Position numbers and translations under genes: made by a program. DNA of 64,000 nucleotides, from contig NZ_CP012099.1 in the NCBI RefSeq assembly GCF_001182785.1, positions 2,416,501 through 2,480,500 on the forward strand, in the 5' to 3' direction. Below, piece after piece: positions 26,560-35,033 of this stretch (within the stretch, counting starts at the first letter, position 1; each line of letters starts with the position of its first letter). This DNA is from Bacillus thuringiensis (lineage in GTDB: Bacteria > Bacillota > Bacilli > Bacillales > Bacillaceae_G). The notes beneath the pieces were generated by a model. The model had not been told where the DNA came from. It worked only from the letters and a program-made list of their open reading frames with translations, and made no database searches.

Positions 26560-26567
26560 TTTATCCT

Positions 26568-26909
26568 ATGGATAGAACAAGTTTAATTAAAGGTCATTTA
26601 GAAATGTGTGTATTATCTATTTTGTCGAAAAAGAAAAGTTATGGTTATGAGATTATGAAAGAACTTGAAATAAACAATTTAAAATTGAAAGGAGTAGGAA
26701 GTATTTATCCTATTTTAACTAAGTTGAAAAATCAAGAGTGGGTTAATACTTATCAAGAGGTAACAGACAGTGGTAAAGTAAGGATTTATTATGAAATTAA
26801 TGAAAATGGGAAAATACGTCTTGAGAAGAAAATTAATGAGTGGTTAGAATTGCAATTGGACATTCAAACATTATTAAAAAGCGGTTTGAAAGGAGACCTT
26901 CTGAAATGA
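26568..26909 (+). CDS. PadR family transcriptional regulator
   Basis: 113 residues with the PadR winged helix: KGHLEMCVLSILSKKKSYGYEIMKELE, then the GSIYPILTKLKNQEWV recognition part and the wing with GKVRIYYEINENGK. PadR proteins are repressors that are released by small ligands or damage to the envelope. The start has no ribosome site upstream; the protein begins where family members usually do. It overlaps the next gene in an ATGA junction, so the three genes to 28872 form one coupled operon. Confidence 0.9.
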   Translation: MDRTSLIKGHLEMCVLSILSKKKSYGYEIMKELEINNLKLKGVGSIYPILTKLKNQEWVNTYQEVTDSGKVRIYYEINENGKIRLEKKINEWLELQLDIQTLLKSGLKGDLLK

Positions 26910-27418
26910 GGAATAAATTGATAGGTAAAGAAAAGCAATTTTTAAGAGACGTACTTAAGGAATTAAAGCAATACGATATTAGTTTAGAAGAAAGGGAAAA
27001 TATTAAGCGACAAATATTAGAACATATTCAAGAGTGTCGTGAACATGGTGAAGACAGTATAGATGATTTAGGTACCCCTCAATTATTTGTTAAAGATTTT
27101 ATAGAAATAAATGAAATTGATTTACAAGTTAAAATGAAACAACTTCAAAATGAAAAAGGAAAATTCAACACATTTATCTTACGTGGCATATTCATCGCAT
27201 TTATTACTTACCTCATCTCGCAAACTACATTTTCAATATTTTTAACTGAATCATTTAATTCAACTAATAGAAAAAATACATTTAATTATAATATTTTATA
27301 TCGCATATCAGAGAATCAATGGTGGAACGTTTTATTAATAATGATTAGCTTTATGCTCTCTGTAGTAGTGTTTATTAGCTTAGTAAGTTATAAAAAAAGA
27401 AAGCTATCTAAAGTATAA
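26906..27418 (+). CDS. HAAS-domain membrane protein
   Basis: 170 residues. The N-terminal 75 form a HAAS (DUF1700-like) domain (LRDVLKELKQYDISLEERENI, EHIQECREHGEDSIDDLGTP, FVKDFIEIN). Two transmembrane segments follow (about 95-115 and 143-163). HAAS proteins are almost always encoded with a PadR regulator and are thought to link it to a membrane effector, here the serine hydrolase. GAAAGGAGA precedes the ATG, which overlaps the PadR stop. The stop overlaps the next start. Confidence 0.85.
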   Translation: MRNKLIGKEKQFLRDVLKELKQYDISLEERENIKRQILEHIQECREHGEDSIDDLGTPQLFVKDFIEINEIDLQVKMKQLQNEKGKFNTFILRGIFIAFITYLISQTTFSIFLTESFNSTNRKNTFNYNILYRISENQWWNVLLIMISFMLSVVVFISLVSYKKRKLSKV

Positions 27419-28872
27419 TGAAGAAAACTATCTATAAACTATTTCAAATCTATATTCTTTGTAATGTAATAGCATTATGTATCATTCATCCAAAATCATA
27501 TGCTCAGCAAGATATTAAAGCTACTTTAGATAAGTATATTGAAAAATTTATAAAGGAACAGAATATTCCAGGGGCTGCTGTTGCAATTGTACATAATAAA
27601 GATGTATTCTTCACTAAAACGTGGGGGATTACTGGGGAATCTGAAAAAAAAATAACTAGTAAAACACCATTTGCAATCGGCTCAATAAGTAAATCTTTAA
27701 CAGCTTTAGCTATAGTGAAATTAATAGAAGAAAAAAAGATAAAATTAGAGGATTCAGTTCAACAACATCTTCCTTGGTTTAAACTAAAAGATTCTCAAAT
27801 ATCCTCATCTATAACAATCCAACACCTTTTAACTCATACAAGCGGAATAAACACATATGAAGGCTTATTAATATCAGATAAGCAATCCAAAAGTTCTACA
27901 GCATTAAAAGAAAATGTAATGAGACTTTCAAATGTAAAATTAACTGCTCTACCAGGAGAAAAATATCAATATAGTAATGCGAATTATATTGTTTTAGGTG
28001 CACTTATTGAGGAAATTACAAATGATACATATTCCTCATATATGGAAAAACATGTTTTTCAGCTATTAAATATGAATGGTGCGTCAGCAAGTAAAGAAAC
28101 TGCATATGAAAAAGGCTATTTAACAGGTTATCAGTCGTGGTTTGGCATACCAAGAAAAAGTGTAGTGTCCTATGATAATGCTGGGGCACCGTATGGTTAT
28201 ATTACCGCGAATTTGGAAGATATGATTCAATTTATTATGTTTTTGAATCGGCAAGAAGACACTCAATTTTTAAAGAAAGAAAACATTGACCTTTATCTAT
28301 CACCACTTTATAACATAAATTCAGAAAAAAGCTATGGTTTTGGATTAAGAACAACAAGTATAAATGAAAGCGAAACGATGATTTGGCATTCAGGATCAAC
28401 GCCCGATGCTCGTGCAGAAATATTTACTTTAAATAATAGTGGCTGGGGTGGTGTGATTTTAACAAATAAAAATCATGTATTAGAAGAACCAGCACTTTCA
28501 GTATTAAAAAAGGGGATTATTAATATTTTGAATGAAGAAGAACCGGTTGATCCCCATAAAAGTATACCGTTTACACAAATTGTTATGTGTACAGTTATAC
28601 TCGCGCTTTTCATTTCTTCAATTATGTTAATTAAAAAATATAAACATAAGAAAACTGTAAAAAAACTAACTTGGTTATTCATAGGGAATCTATTCCTACT
28701 ATTATCTATTATTTTCATCCCACTTCTTACTTATAGTACAAGCTCACCATGGCGTACGATAAAAATATTTGCGGCAGATGTTGGTTTACTTACAAGTATT
28801 ATAGTAATTTTATTAGCTGTGAACGGATTATTATCAATCTTTATAGGCATAAGACGGTATAAGGATAAATAA
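27418..28872 (+). CDS. Membrane-bound beta-lactamase-family serine hydrolase
   Basis: 484 residues. Signal peptide or anchor (about 1-29), class C beta-lactamase/PBP4*-type domain (about 32-375) with S89-I-S-K92, YQYSNANY as the YxN motif and HSGSTPD as the HxG motif, then three transmembrane segments (about 388-405, 417-440 and 452-475). The fold includes D-aminopeptidases, esterases and FmtA-like wall enzymes; a role on the outer membrane face acting on envelope or on peptides is inferred. It is the effector of the PadR-HAAS operon (TAATG overlap). Confidence 0.85.
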   Translation: MKKTIYKLFQIYILCNVIALCIIHPKSYAQQDIKATLDKYIEKFIKEQNIPGAAVAIVHNKDVFFTKTWGITGESEKKITSKTPFAIGSISKSLTALAIVKLIEEKKIKLEDSVQQHLPWFKLKDSQISSSITIQHLLTHTSGINTYEGLLISDKQSKSSTALKENVMRLSNVKLTALPGEKYQYSNANYIVLGALIEEITNDTYSSYMEKHVFQLLNMNGASASKETAYEKGYLTGYQSWFGIPRKSVVSYDNAGAPYGYITANLEDMIQFIMFLNRQEDTQFLKKENIDLYLSPLYNINSEKSYGFGLRTTSINESETMIWHSGSTPDARAEIFTLNNSGWGGVILTNKNHVLEEPALSVLKKGIINILNEEEPVDPHKSIPFTQIVMCTVILALFISSIMLIKKYKHKKTVKKLTWLFIGNLFLLLSIIFIPLLTYSTSSPWRTIKIFAADVGLLTSIIVILLAVNGLLSIFIGIRRYKDK

Positions 28873-28904
28873 TTAAAGAAATATAATTCAAGTGTTATAA
28901 ACAG

Positions 28905-28935
28905 TTGACTCTCACACAATGTCATTGTTTAAGAT
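28905..28935 (+). promoter_or_regulatory. MerR-type promoter with 19-bp spacer and dyad
   Basis: TTGACT (28905-28910), 19-bp spacer, TAAGAT (28930-28935). The spacer contains the perfect 13-bp dyad ACAATG-T-CATTGT (28916-28928). An over-long spacer with a central dyad is the mark of promoters activated by MerR proteins by DNA distortion; the gene just downstream encodes such a protein. Confidence 0.7.
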
Positions 28936-28977
28936 AAAGTTGAGCTTCAAAGTAGATGTAACTTATAGGAGGAAATC

Positions 28978-29787
28978 ATGTTTAAAATAGGGGATTTTTC
29001 TAAACTATCTTCCATTAGCATACGTATGTTGAGACACTACGATAAAGTGGAATTATTACAACCAGTAAAAGTCGATGAGCAGAGTGGATATCGATTTTAT
29101 TCAGCTGACCAATTAAAAAAGGTAAATCAAATTCAAACATTAAAAGCTATGGGGTTTAATATTGCTACCATCAAAGAAATAATAGAATGCGATAATATAG
29201 ATAGCATAAAAGAGCAATTTTTAAATCGTAGTGCTCAAATTAAAGAAGACATGAATAACCTCCAAAAACAATTACGTCTCCTCGAAGACTCAATGAAAAC
29301 GATGAGAGAGGATGTTGTTGAGATGAATTATCATGTTTCAATAAAAGAAATTCCAGAAAGAACTGTAGCTAGTGTTAGAAAGATTATTCCATCGTATAAT
29401 TGCGAAGGTGATTTATGGAGTGTATTAATGCAAGAAATTCAAATGAAAAATATTAGTATTGCCCAACCGAGTTATAGTATTGCGGTTTTCCATGATCGTG
29501 AATACAAAGAAAATGATGTAGATATAGAAATACAGCTAAGTATTCTAGGTAAGCACGAAAATACAAAAGACGTTACATTTAAAAATATGGAATCGACTAA
29601 TGTAGCTTCTATAACAGTTAATGGAAGTTATGAACAGATGACAGCTGTAAATGAGGCTGCGGCAAAATGGATTGAGACAGAGGGTTACAAATTAGCAGGC
29701 CCGATGTTTAATATTTATCATGTGAGCCCAGCGATGGAATCCGATCCTAATAAGTGGGTTACAGAAGTTTGTTATCCAGTTAAATGA
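28978..29787 (+). CDS. MerR family regulator with GyrI-like ligand domain (BmrR type)
   Basis: 269 residues. MerR DNA-binding domain at the N-terminus (FKIGDFSKLSSISIRMLRHYD, GYRFYS), a coiled-coil dimer helix (about 75-115), and a GyrI/BmrR-like effector domain (about 120-269) ending WVTEVCYPVK. Such regulators bind bulky, often cationic compounds and activate efflux or their own gene. AGGAGG supports the start. The promoter upstream suggests autoregulation; no efflux gene is adjacent. Confidence 0.9.
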   Translation: MFKIGDFSKLSSISIRMLRHYDKVELLQPVKVDEQSGYRFYSADQLKKVNQIQTLKAMGFNIATIKEIIECDNIDSIKEQFLNRSAQIKEDMNNLQKQLRLLEDSMKTMREDVVEMNYHVSIKEIPERTVASVRKIIPSYNCEGDLWSVLMQEIQMKNISIAQPSYSIAVFHDREYKENDVDIEIQLSILGKHENTKDVTFKNMESTNVASITVNGSYEQMTAVNEAAAKWIETEGYKLAGPMFNIYHVSPAMESDPNKWVTEVCYPVK

Positions 29788-29791
29788 TGAT

Positions 29792-29829
29792 AAAGAAAAA
29801 AGGCATTATTTATATGCCTTTTTTCTTTG
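29792..29829 (+). terminator. Rho-independent terminator
   Basis: AAAGAAAAAAGGCAT pairs with ATGCCTTTTTTCTTT, right after the MerR gene. Confidence 0.8.
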
Positions 29830-29830
29830 T

Positions 29831-29986
29831 AAACTTATCCGTAAATCTCAAGACAAATTACTTCTAGATTCGATTCGTCCAACTACTAGCACAATTTTAT
29901 TTGCAAATGTACAAAATGAGCGGATTGTAATGGATTCCTTTAATGAATCATCTAAAAACCAACCTGTTGGTACTAAAGAAATGTAA
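29831..29986 (+). pseudogene. Possible 3' remnant of an unidentified gene
   Basis: An open stretch without a start, reading KLIRKSQDKLLLDSIRP... to ...NQPVGTKEM and a stop at 29984-29986. It has coding-like composition but begins directly after the MerR terminator. The source gene was not recognised; it could be chance. Confidence 0.3.
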
Positions 29987-30064
29987 TCATCTTTTTGGAA
30001 ATTTCAGCAATGTTTAAATGAGCAACAAAAGCCACCGTAATAAGGGGCTTTTGTCTTAAATAAT

Positions 30065-30781
30065 TTAATGATATGTGTATCCTCCATCAGGAAACAATAC
30101 ATTACCCGTAGTAAAACTATTTTGCATTAAATATAGGACAGTATGTGCAATTTCATTATTATGGCCAGGCCTTTTTACAAGAGAAAGAGATTTATAAGAT
30201 TCATAAGCAGCTAGTCTATTTTCGTTTTGTTCATTCTCTCTTTGTATCGTTCCAGGAGAAACAACATTAACTCTTATAGGAGCTAATTCAACAGCTAAAG
30301 CTTTCCCTAAACTTTCAATAGCACCATTGCAAGCTCCATAAGCAGGTGCGCCTTTAAGTGGTCTTTGACTAAATGCACCGGACATTAACACGATAGATCC
30401 AGAGTTTGAAAGAAAAGGAATTGCATATTTTACGGCATAATATTGAGGCCAAAACTTTCCGATGAAGCTACTTTCAGCAATTTCCTCTGTAGAGGTAATT
30501 GGTCCAAGTGTGTAAGAGGCTCCCGGTGTGAATAAATGATCAAAGTTCCCAACTGTCTTGAAAAAATTTTGTAATTGCTCTTTATTTTGATTATCCAATA
30601 TATAAGTTTGAAGATGATTGTTATTTATTACTTCTCGAGCAACTTTTAATTTTTCTTCCGAGCGTCCGGCAATAATAACATGTGCGCCTTGTTTAATTGC
30701 TTGTGTTGCTGTTGCTAATCCAATACCAGAACTCCCGCCAATGATAACAATACGACTATTTTCTAATGTAGTAATAGACAT
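30065..30781 (-). CDS. SDR family oxidoreductase with atypical active site
   Basis: 238 residues with GGSSGIG (15-21) for NAD(P) binding, AGR at the end of beta 2 (NADP preference likely), S134 in LMSGAFSQR and Y148, but the expected catalytic Lys four residues on is N152 (YGACN). The rest of the fold (LAPIRVNVVSPGTI, FPDGGYTYH) is normal. It may use another residue for proton relay or be a binding protein. Divergent from the HxlR gene, whose family often controls such neighbouring reductase genes. Confidence 0.85.
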   Translation of the reverse strand: MSITTLENSRIVIIGGSSGIGLATATQAIKQGAHVIIAGRSEEKLKVAREVINNNHLQTYILDNQNKEQLQNFFKTVGNFDHLFTPGASYTLGPITSTEEIAESSFIGKFWPQYYAVKYAIPFLSNSGSIVLMSGAFSQRPLKGAPAYGACNGAIESLGKALAVELAPIRVNVVSPGTIQRENEQNENRLAAYESYKSLSLVKRPGHNNEIAHTVLYLMQNSFTTGNVLFPDGGYTYH

Positions 30782-30950
30782 ATTTTAGCCACTCCTTTAA
30801 TAAAAAATTTAGAATATAACTGTGCTTATGCTTTTATTATTCGCTAAAAGGGAGCAAGTGAAAAGTACGCGCTTTATATGTACATAGTCGTAAATTTCGT
30901 ACTAATCGCTATACATGCGGATAAGTAATTGGAAAAATCGCTAAATATGG

Positions 30951-31107
30951 TTTATCCCGCATTAACGGGCAGTAAAACTCTCACCTCAAAGTTAGGAAAA
31001 TGCAAGGAAGTTAGGTAAGAGGTCAACTGCCCGTAAAAGCCCGATTGGTTCAACTAATAATCAGTGTGGGATGGACAAAACCCCCACTGATTAAAGTTTC
31101 ACTTTAT
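30951..31107 (+). repeat. Full-length bcr1 repeat with TTTAT ends
   Basis: 157 bp including both TTTAT ends (30951-30955 and 31103-31107). It shares all blocks with the copy at 8206, including AATCAGTG...CACTGATT. It lies in the divergent control region of the SDR and HxlR genes, ending 24 bases before the HxlR start, so it separates whatever operator they shared or supplies the HxlR leader. Confidence 0.9.
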
Positions 31108-31131
31108 GATATCTGAGGAGAGGTGAGAAAA

Positions 31132-31470
31132 ATGGATTTACAAGAACAGAAGTTAAAAGGAGTAATAGCAACATTACAAATAATCGGTGGGAAATGGAAG
31201 CCGCTCATTTTGTTTATTTTGCTAACAGATGGAACGAAGCGTTTTGGTGAATTAAAGCGATTAATACCAGATATATCTCAAGGGACGTTAGCAAAGCAAT
31301 TACGTGAATTAGAGCAAGATCAACTAATAAAACGCGAAATTTATCAAGAAATACCACCTAAAGTAGAATATAGCTTAACTCAACATGGAAAAACAGTCAG
31401 TACTGTTTTGGATAGTATGTGTAGTTGGGGAAGAGGGCATTTAAAATATATAGATAAAGATAAACCATAA
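31132..31470 (+). CDS. HxlR family transcriptional regulator
   Basis: 112 residues with the HxlR winged helix: [44 protein letters not shown], and the wing [14 protein letters not shown]. These respond to aldehydes, quinones or oxidants and usually regulate an adjacent divergent reductase gene, here the SDR. GAGGAGAGGTG supports ATG 31132. A bcr1 copy lies immediately upstream, so its present promoter is unclear. Confidence 0.9.
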   Translation: MDLQEQKLKGVIATLQIIGGKWKPLILFILLTDGTKRFGELKRLIPDISQGTLAKQLRELEQDQLIKREIYQEIPPKVEYSLTQHGKTVSTVLDSMCSWGRGHLKYIDKDKP

Positions 31471-31603
31471 AAATGTTATGTAAACTTATTGTAGTGTGAA
31501 GGGAAATGTTGTTTTAATAATTTGTATTTTATAATATATAATTAAGGAGTGTCGTAGGTTATTATACATATTTAATTTATTTTTACAAAGGGGAAGTAAT
31601 AAG

Positions 31604-32356
31604 ATGAACGAATTAGAGTATAAAAGCTTCTATGATAAAGTAGGAAGATTAAATGGATGGGATTTTAGTAAAATAAAATGTGAAACTGTAGGAGATACGT
31701 GGGACTTTTATAGTGAGGTAAAAGAAAGGTGCAAACCATCACATATTTTACTTGATGTTGGTACAGGTGGAGGGGAAAATGTACTTAATATAGCATCTTC
31801 AGCCAAATTATTAATTGGGATAGATAATTCTAACGGCATGATTGAAACGGCACATTCTAACTTGAAAAAATCAGGTGTACAAAATGTTGAGTTTCTTCAA
31901 ATGGGTTCTGAAGCTTTAACATTTCTACATGCACATTTTGATATTGCTTCAAGTTGTCATGCCCCGTTTCTGGCATCTGAGTTAGCGAAAGTAATGAAAA
32001 AGGGTGCATTTTTCTTAACACAACAAGTAAGTGAGAATGATAAATTAAACCTGAAAGAAGCATTTGGTAGAGGACAATGCTTAGGTGAACGGGATGGTAC
32101 TTTAAAAGAAAAGTATATGAATGAACTTATTAGTGCAGGATTTGATCTCGTGCAAGTACGTGAATATGATGTTACTGATTATTACAGTAGGTCTGAAGAT
32201 CTCATTTTCTTATTAAAACATACCCCTATTATTCCTAGATTCGGAGAACAGGAAGAGGATTTTACTATTTTACAAAAGTTCATTGATACGTATAGTTCTG
32301 AAAAAGGGATTCGTACTAATTCAAAAAGATTTATGATTATTGCTGTTAAATTATAA
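31604..32356 (+). CDS. Class I SAM-dependent methyltransferase
   Basis: 250 residues with motif I LLDVGTGGGENV, the acidic loop LIGIDNSNGMI, motif III region ASSCHAPFLASELAKVMKKGAFFLTQ. Methyl donor is S-adenosylmethionine; acceptor unknown. AAAGGGGAAG supports the start. Followed by a terminator. Confidence 0.85.
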   Translation: MNELEYKSFYDKVGRLNGWDFSKIKCETVGDTWDFYSEVKERCKPSHILLDVGTGGGENVLNIASSAKLLIGIDNSNGMIETAHSNLKKSGVQNVEFLQMGSEALTFLHAHFDIASSCHAPFLASELAKVMKKGAFFLTQQVSENDKLNLKEAFGRGQCLGERDGTLKEKYMNELISAGFDLVQVREYDVTDYYSRSEDLIFLLKHTPIIPRFGEQEEDFTILQKFIDTYSSEKGIRTNSKRFMIIAVKL

Positions 32357-32369
32357 TGTTTTTTAGTAT

Positions 32370-32406
32370 AAAAGCAGCTTTTTATTTAAAGAAAAGCTGC
32401 TTTTTG
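32370..32406 (+). terminator. Rho-independent terminator
   Basis: AAAAGCAGCTTTT and AAAAGCTGCTTTT flank a short loop, followed by a T-rich run. Confidence 0.75.
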
Positions 32407-32492
32407 TGTGGGAAAAAATGAAGGGGAAATTTGAAAATAATAGAAATAAATAAAGTGTAAATTGAAAAATCAAAATATGGAGGATAAGTGTT

Positions 32493-33323
32493 TTGAAACG
32501 TTACTATATTAGCAATGAAAAAATAAATGTACATATTACTGAATGGGGGAATAATGACAAGCCCGTTATCTTTTGTTTACATGGATTAGGTAGTACGAGT
32601 TTAAGTTTTATAGAAATTGCTGAGGAATTAAAAGAAGAGTATAGATTTATCTCCGTTGATGCACCTGGACATGGTAAAACACCCCCATTTGAAAGAACAG
32701 AAGATTATGAGATGCACAATTTAGCAAATTGGTTAAATGAAATAATAAATGAATTGAGAATCGAATACTTCTATTTTCTATCACATTCATGGGGAAGTTT
32801 TGTAGCGTTATTTTATTTGTTAAATCATCCAGAAAAGGTATTAGGGAGTATTCTCATTGATGGAGGGTACCAAACGAAAAGGTTTCAAGAAGAAACCTTG
32901 GAAGAAGAAATTGCTTATTATGAAAAGGACTTTGAAGAGTATGTATTTGATAGTTGGGATGATTTCTTTAAAAGTGAAAAAGAAGTGTATACAAGGTGGT
33001 CTCCATTATTAGAACTTGCAGTTAAGGATCTTGGTATAGAAATGGATAATAAAGTATGTTGGCATGCGAGGGGTACAACAGCTGGTAATATCGTAAGAGG
33101 TATGCACAAGGATGAAACAATGGATATATATGAGGAGTTACCATCTAATATAATATTACTTCGTGCTACAGTACCAGAAATTTGGGATGAATATAGAGGG
33201 AAGACAGGGAGTATTTTTAGTGAGAGAACGAGAGCGACAGTAAAACTAATCCCAGATTCTACTCATCTGTTACATTGGGATTATCCGGAAGTTATAGTAG
33301 AAGAAATAAGAAAACATTGGTAA
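32493..33323 (+). CDS. Alpha/beta hydrolase
   Basis: 276 residues. HGLGSTSLSF is the oxyanion loop, SVDAPGHGKTP follows beta 4, the nucleophile lies in SHSWGSFVA, and the His in PDSTHLLHWDYPE. Cytoplasmic; substrate unknown. TTG start with TGGAGGATAAG upstream; no ATG alternative nearby. Confidence 0.85.
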   Translation: MKRYYISNEKINVHITEWGNNDKPVIFCLHGLGSTSLSFIEIAEELKEEYRFISVDAPGHGKTPPFERTEDYEMHNLANWLNEIINELRIEYFYFLSHSWGSFVALFYLLNHPEKVLGSILIDGGYQTKRFQEETLEEEIAYYEKDFEEYVFDSWDDFFKSEKEVYTRWSPLLELAVKDLGIEMDNKVCWHARGTTAGNIVRGMHKDETMDIYEELPSNIILLRATVPEIWDEYRGKTGSIFSERTRATVKLIPDSTHLLHWDYPEVIVEEIRKHW

Positions 33324-33338
33324 AGTCCAATATAACTT

Positions 33339-33380
33339 AAAAAGGTTGATTCTTGTAATGTATTAGAATCAACCTTTTTG
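33339..33380. terminator. Bidirectional terminator
   Basis: AAAAAGGTTGATTCT and AGAATCAACCTTTTT around a short loop, between convergent genes. Confidence 0.8.
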
Positions 33381-33426
33381 AAGTGTATGTAATAAAACGT
33401 ATTGAGTAAGTTGTTTGCTTAAAGTG

Positions 33427-33870
33427 TTATTTTTTTGCTGGTGTATTTCCCATCGCAATAGAAATTCTATTCCAACTATTAATTTGATTAATAATCAAGA
33501 CAAGGTCAATATATTGTTTTTCATCATAATGTTCACGTACTCGTTTATATAGGGGATCAGGAACTCTTTTAGTAGGAATAAGTGTAATATGTTCAGCTAA
33601 TTCAAGAGCGACTTTTTCCTCTGCTGTATAAAAAGTGCATTCATCCCAAGTACTTAAGCAATAAATTCTTTGCTCAGTCTCTCCCATTTTTCGTGCATCA
33701 GATGTATGTAAATCTAAGCAGTAAGCACAGCCATTGATTTGAGAAACTCTAATTTTAATAAGCTCTCTAGTTGTTCGATTAATTGGTGATTGCTTTGTGT
33801 ATTTTTCCATGTCCATCATAATCTTCATAGCATCAGGTGCAGCATCATAGTAAGAAATTCTTTGAGTCAC
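33427..33870 (-). CDS. AhpD/carboxymuconolactone decarboxylase-like protein
   Basis: 147 residues. The CMD/AhpD core has the redox pair and general base in NGCAYCLDLHTSDARKMG (CxxC followed by H three residues on), as in alkylhydroperoxidase D-type proteins that reduce peroxides through a thiol cycle. C-terminal part INQINSWNRISIAMG is typical of the family. Cytoplasmic, single gene. Confidence 0.85.
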   Translation of the reverse strand: MTQRISYYDAAPDAMKIMMDMEKYTKQSPINRTTRELIKIRVSQINGCAYCLDLHTSDARKMGETEQRIYCLSTWDECTFYTAEEKVALELAEHITLIPTKRVPDPLYKRVREHYDEKQYIDLVLIINQINSWNRISIAMGNTPAKK

Positions 33871-34122
33871 AGTACAACACTCCTTTTAGCTTAAGATGGT
33901 ATTCATTATATCTTGATGTGGTCGTTCATACCAATTATTTGTACTAAAAACGCAAACTGCTTAAAATTCAGATCGTATTGCATTGGCTGAAAATGTTAAC
34001 GTAACAGCTCTAATACAAAAGTAGTAGTTTGTTAATTAAAGTTTCAATCTCCAGATGGATTTTTCCTGTTAGTTTTTGAAATACAATACTAATAGAAATA
34101 ATAAATTTGGAGGTTTATTATA

Positions 34123-34917
34123 ATGATTACACACATTTCAGATATTAAACTACAAACAGTTTCTATAGAAGGAGTAAAACAAGTATACAGAGATATATTA
34201 TCTTTTCCAATAAAAAAAGAAACAGCGTCATTTATTCAATTTGAAGTAACGCCATACACAACAATTAGTTTTCAAGAAGTGTATGAACCAATTGCACCTG
34301 CACATTTTGCTTTTGAAATCCCATATTCAAAATTCCATGAAACAGCAAGATGGCTTGAGGAGTCTGGATTACTCATTGTAAAATGGAAAGATGGTCATAT
34401 AATTGATGAAGAGGATGGTCGATTCAATTTATACTTTAAAGACGGAGATGGAAATCTACTCGAAATTATCGCGCATAGTTATGTTAAAGAAGATGTATTA
34501 GTACCGCAGTCACCTTTAAACATTTTATATGTAAGGGAAATTGGTCTTCCTGTTAAAAGTGTACCTATTTTTACGGAATGGCTGAAATCAAATCTAAATA
34601 TGAAAACGATGGAAGATGGGGATATTTTCAACTTTGTTATAGGTGGCACTGCATATATCGTCGCGACTTGGTGGCAGAGACCTTGGATTCCAATCGCAAT
34701 GAAAGCTTTACCACCGAAAGTTCATGTTTCTTTCGGAACACCGGATTCAGCATTTTTACAGCGAATCCAAAATAACTTTAAGAAAAATAGTGTACCATTT
34801 GAATGTAAACGTAATGAAGTATCATTTATTGAGCAAGGATATGCATTTTCAATTGTGCATACATCAGAGTTTCATTCGGATATTCCTAAACAATTAAACT
34901 TACAGCTTTCTATTTAA
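34123..34917 (+). CDS. VOC (glyoxalase/dioxygenase-fold) protein, two domains
   Basis: 264 residues with two VOC domains. The first (about 1-125) shows AHFAFEIP and LYFKDGDGNLLEIIAH, carrying His and Glu positions typical of metal-dependent VOC enzymes. The second (about 135-264) is degenerate (KVHVSFGT). Members include glyoxalases and extradiol dioxygenases. TTGGAGG supports the start. The terminator overlaps the last codons. Confidence 0.8.
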   Translation: MITHISDIKLQTVSIEGVKQVYRDILSFPIKKETASFIQFEVTPYTTISFQEVYEPIAPAHFAFEIPYSKFHETARWLEESGLLIVKWKDGHIIDEEDGRFNLYFKDGDGNLLEIIAHSYVKEDVLVPQSPLNILYVREIGLPVKSVPIFTEWLKSNLNMKTMEDGDIFNFVIGGTAYIVATWWQRPWIPIAMKALPPKVHVSFGTPDSAFLQRIQNNFKKNSVPFECKRNEVSFIEQGYAFSIVHTSEFHSDIPKQLNLQLSI

Positions 34918-34941
34918 GGGTGGAAAGCTGTAAGTTTTTTG
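34898..34941 (+). terminator. Terminator overlapping the 3' end of the VOC gene
   Basis: AACTTACAGCTTTC pairs with GAAAGCTGTAAGTT and is followed by Ts; the left arm is within the coding sequence. Confidence 0.8.
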
Positions 34942-35033
34942 TATATTCGTGAAGAAGGTTTTAGTTAGGATTATAGTGAATTTAAAGAGAAGTATAAGGT
35001 GTTATTCTAATTTATGTTAAGGGGAGAAATGAA

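Larger units (their letters stand above)
26167..26567. other. Intergenic region with terminator and large palindrome
   Basis: Contains the UvrA-like gene terminator (26274-26318) and the 45-bp palindrome before the PadR gene (26515-26559). No ORF with a ribosome site. Confidence 0.5.
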
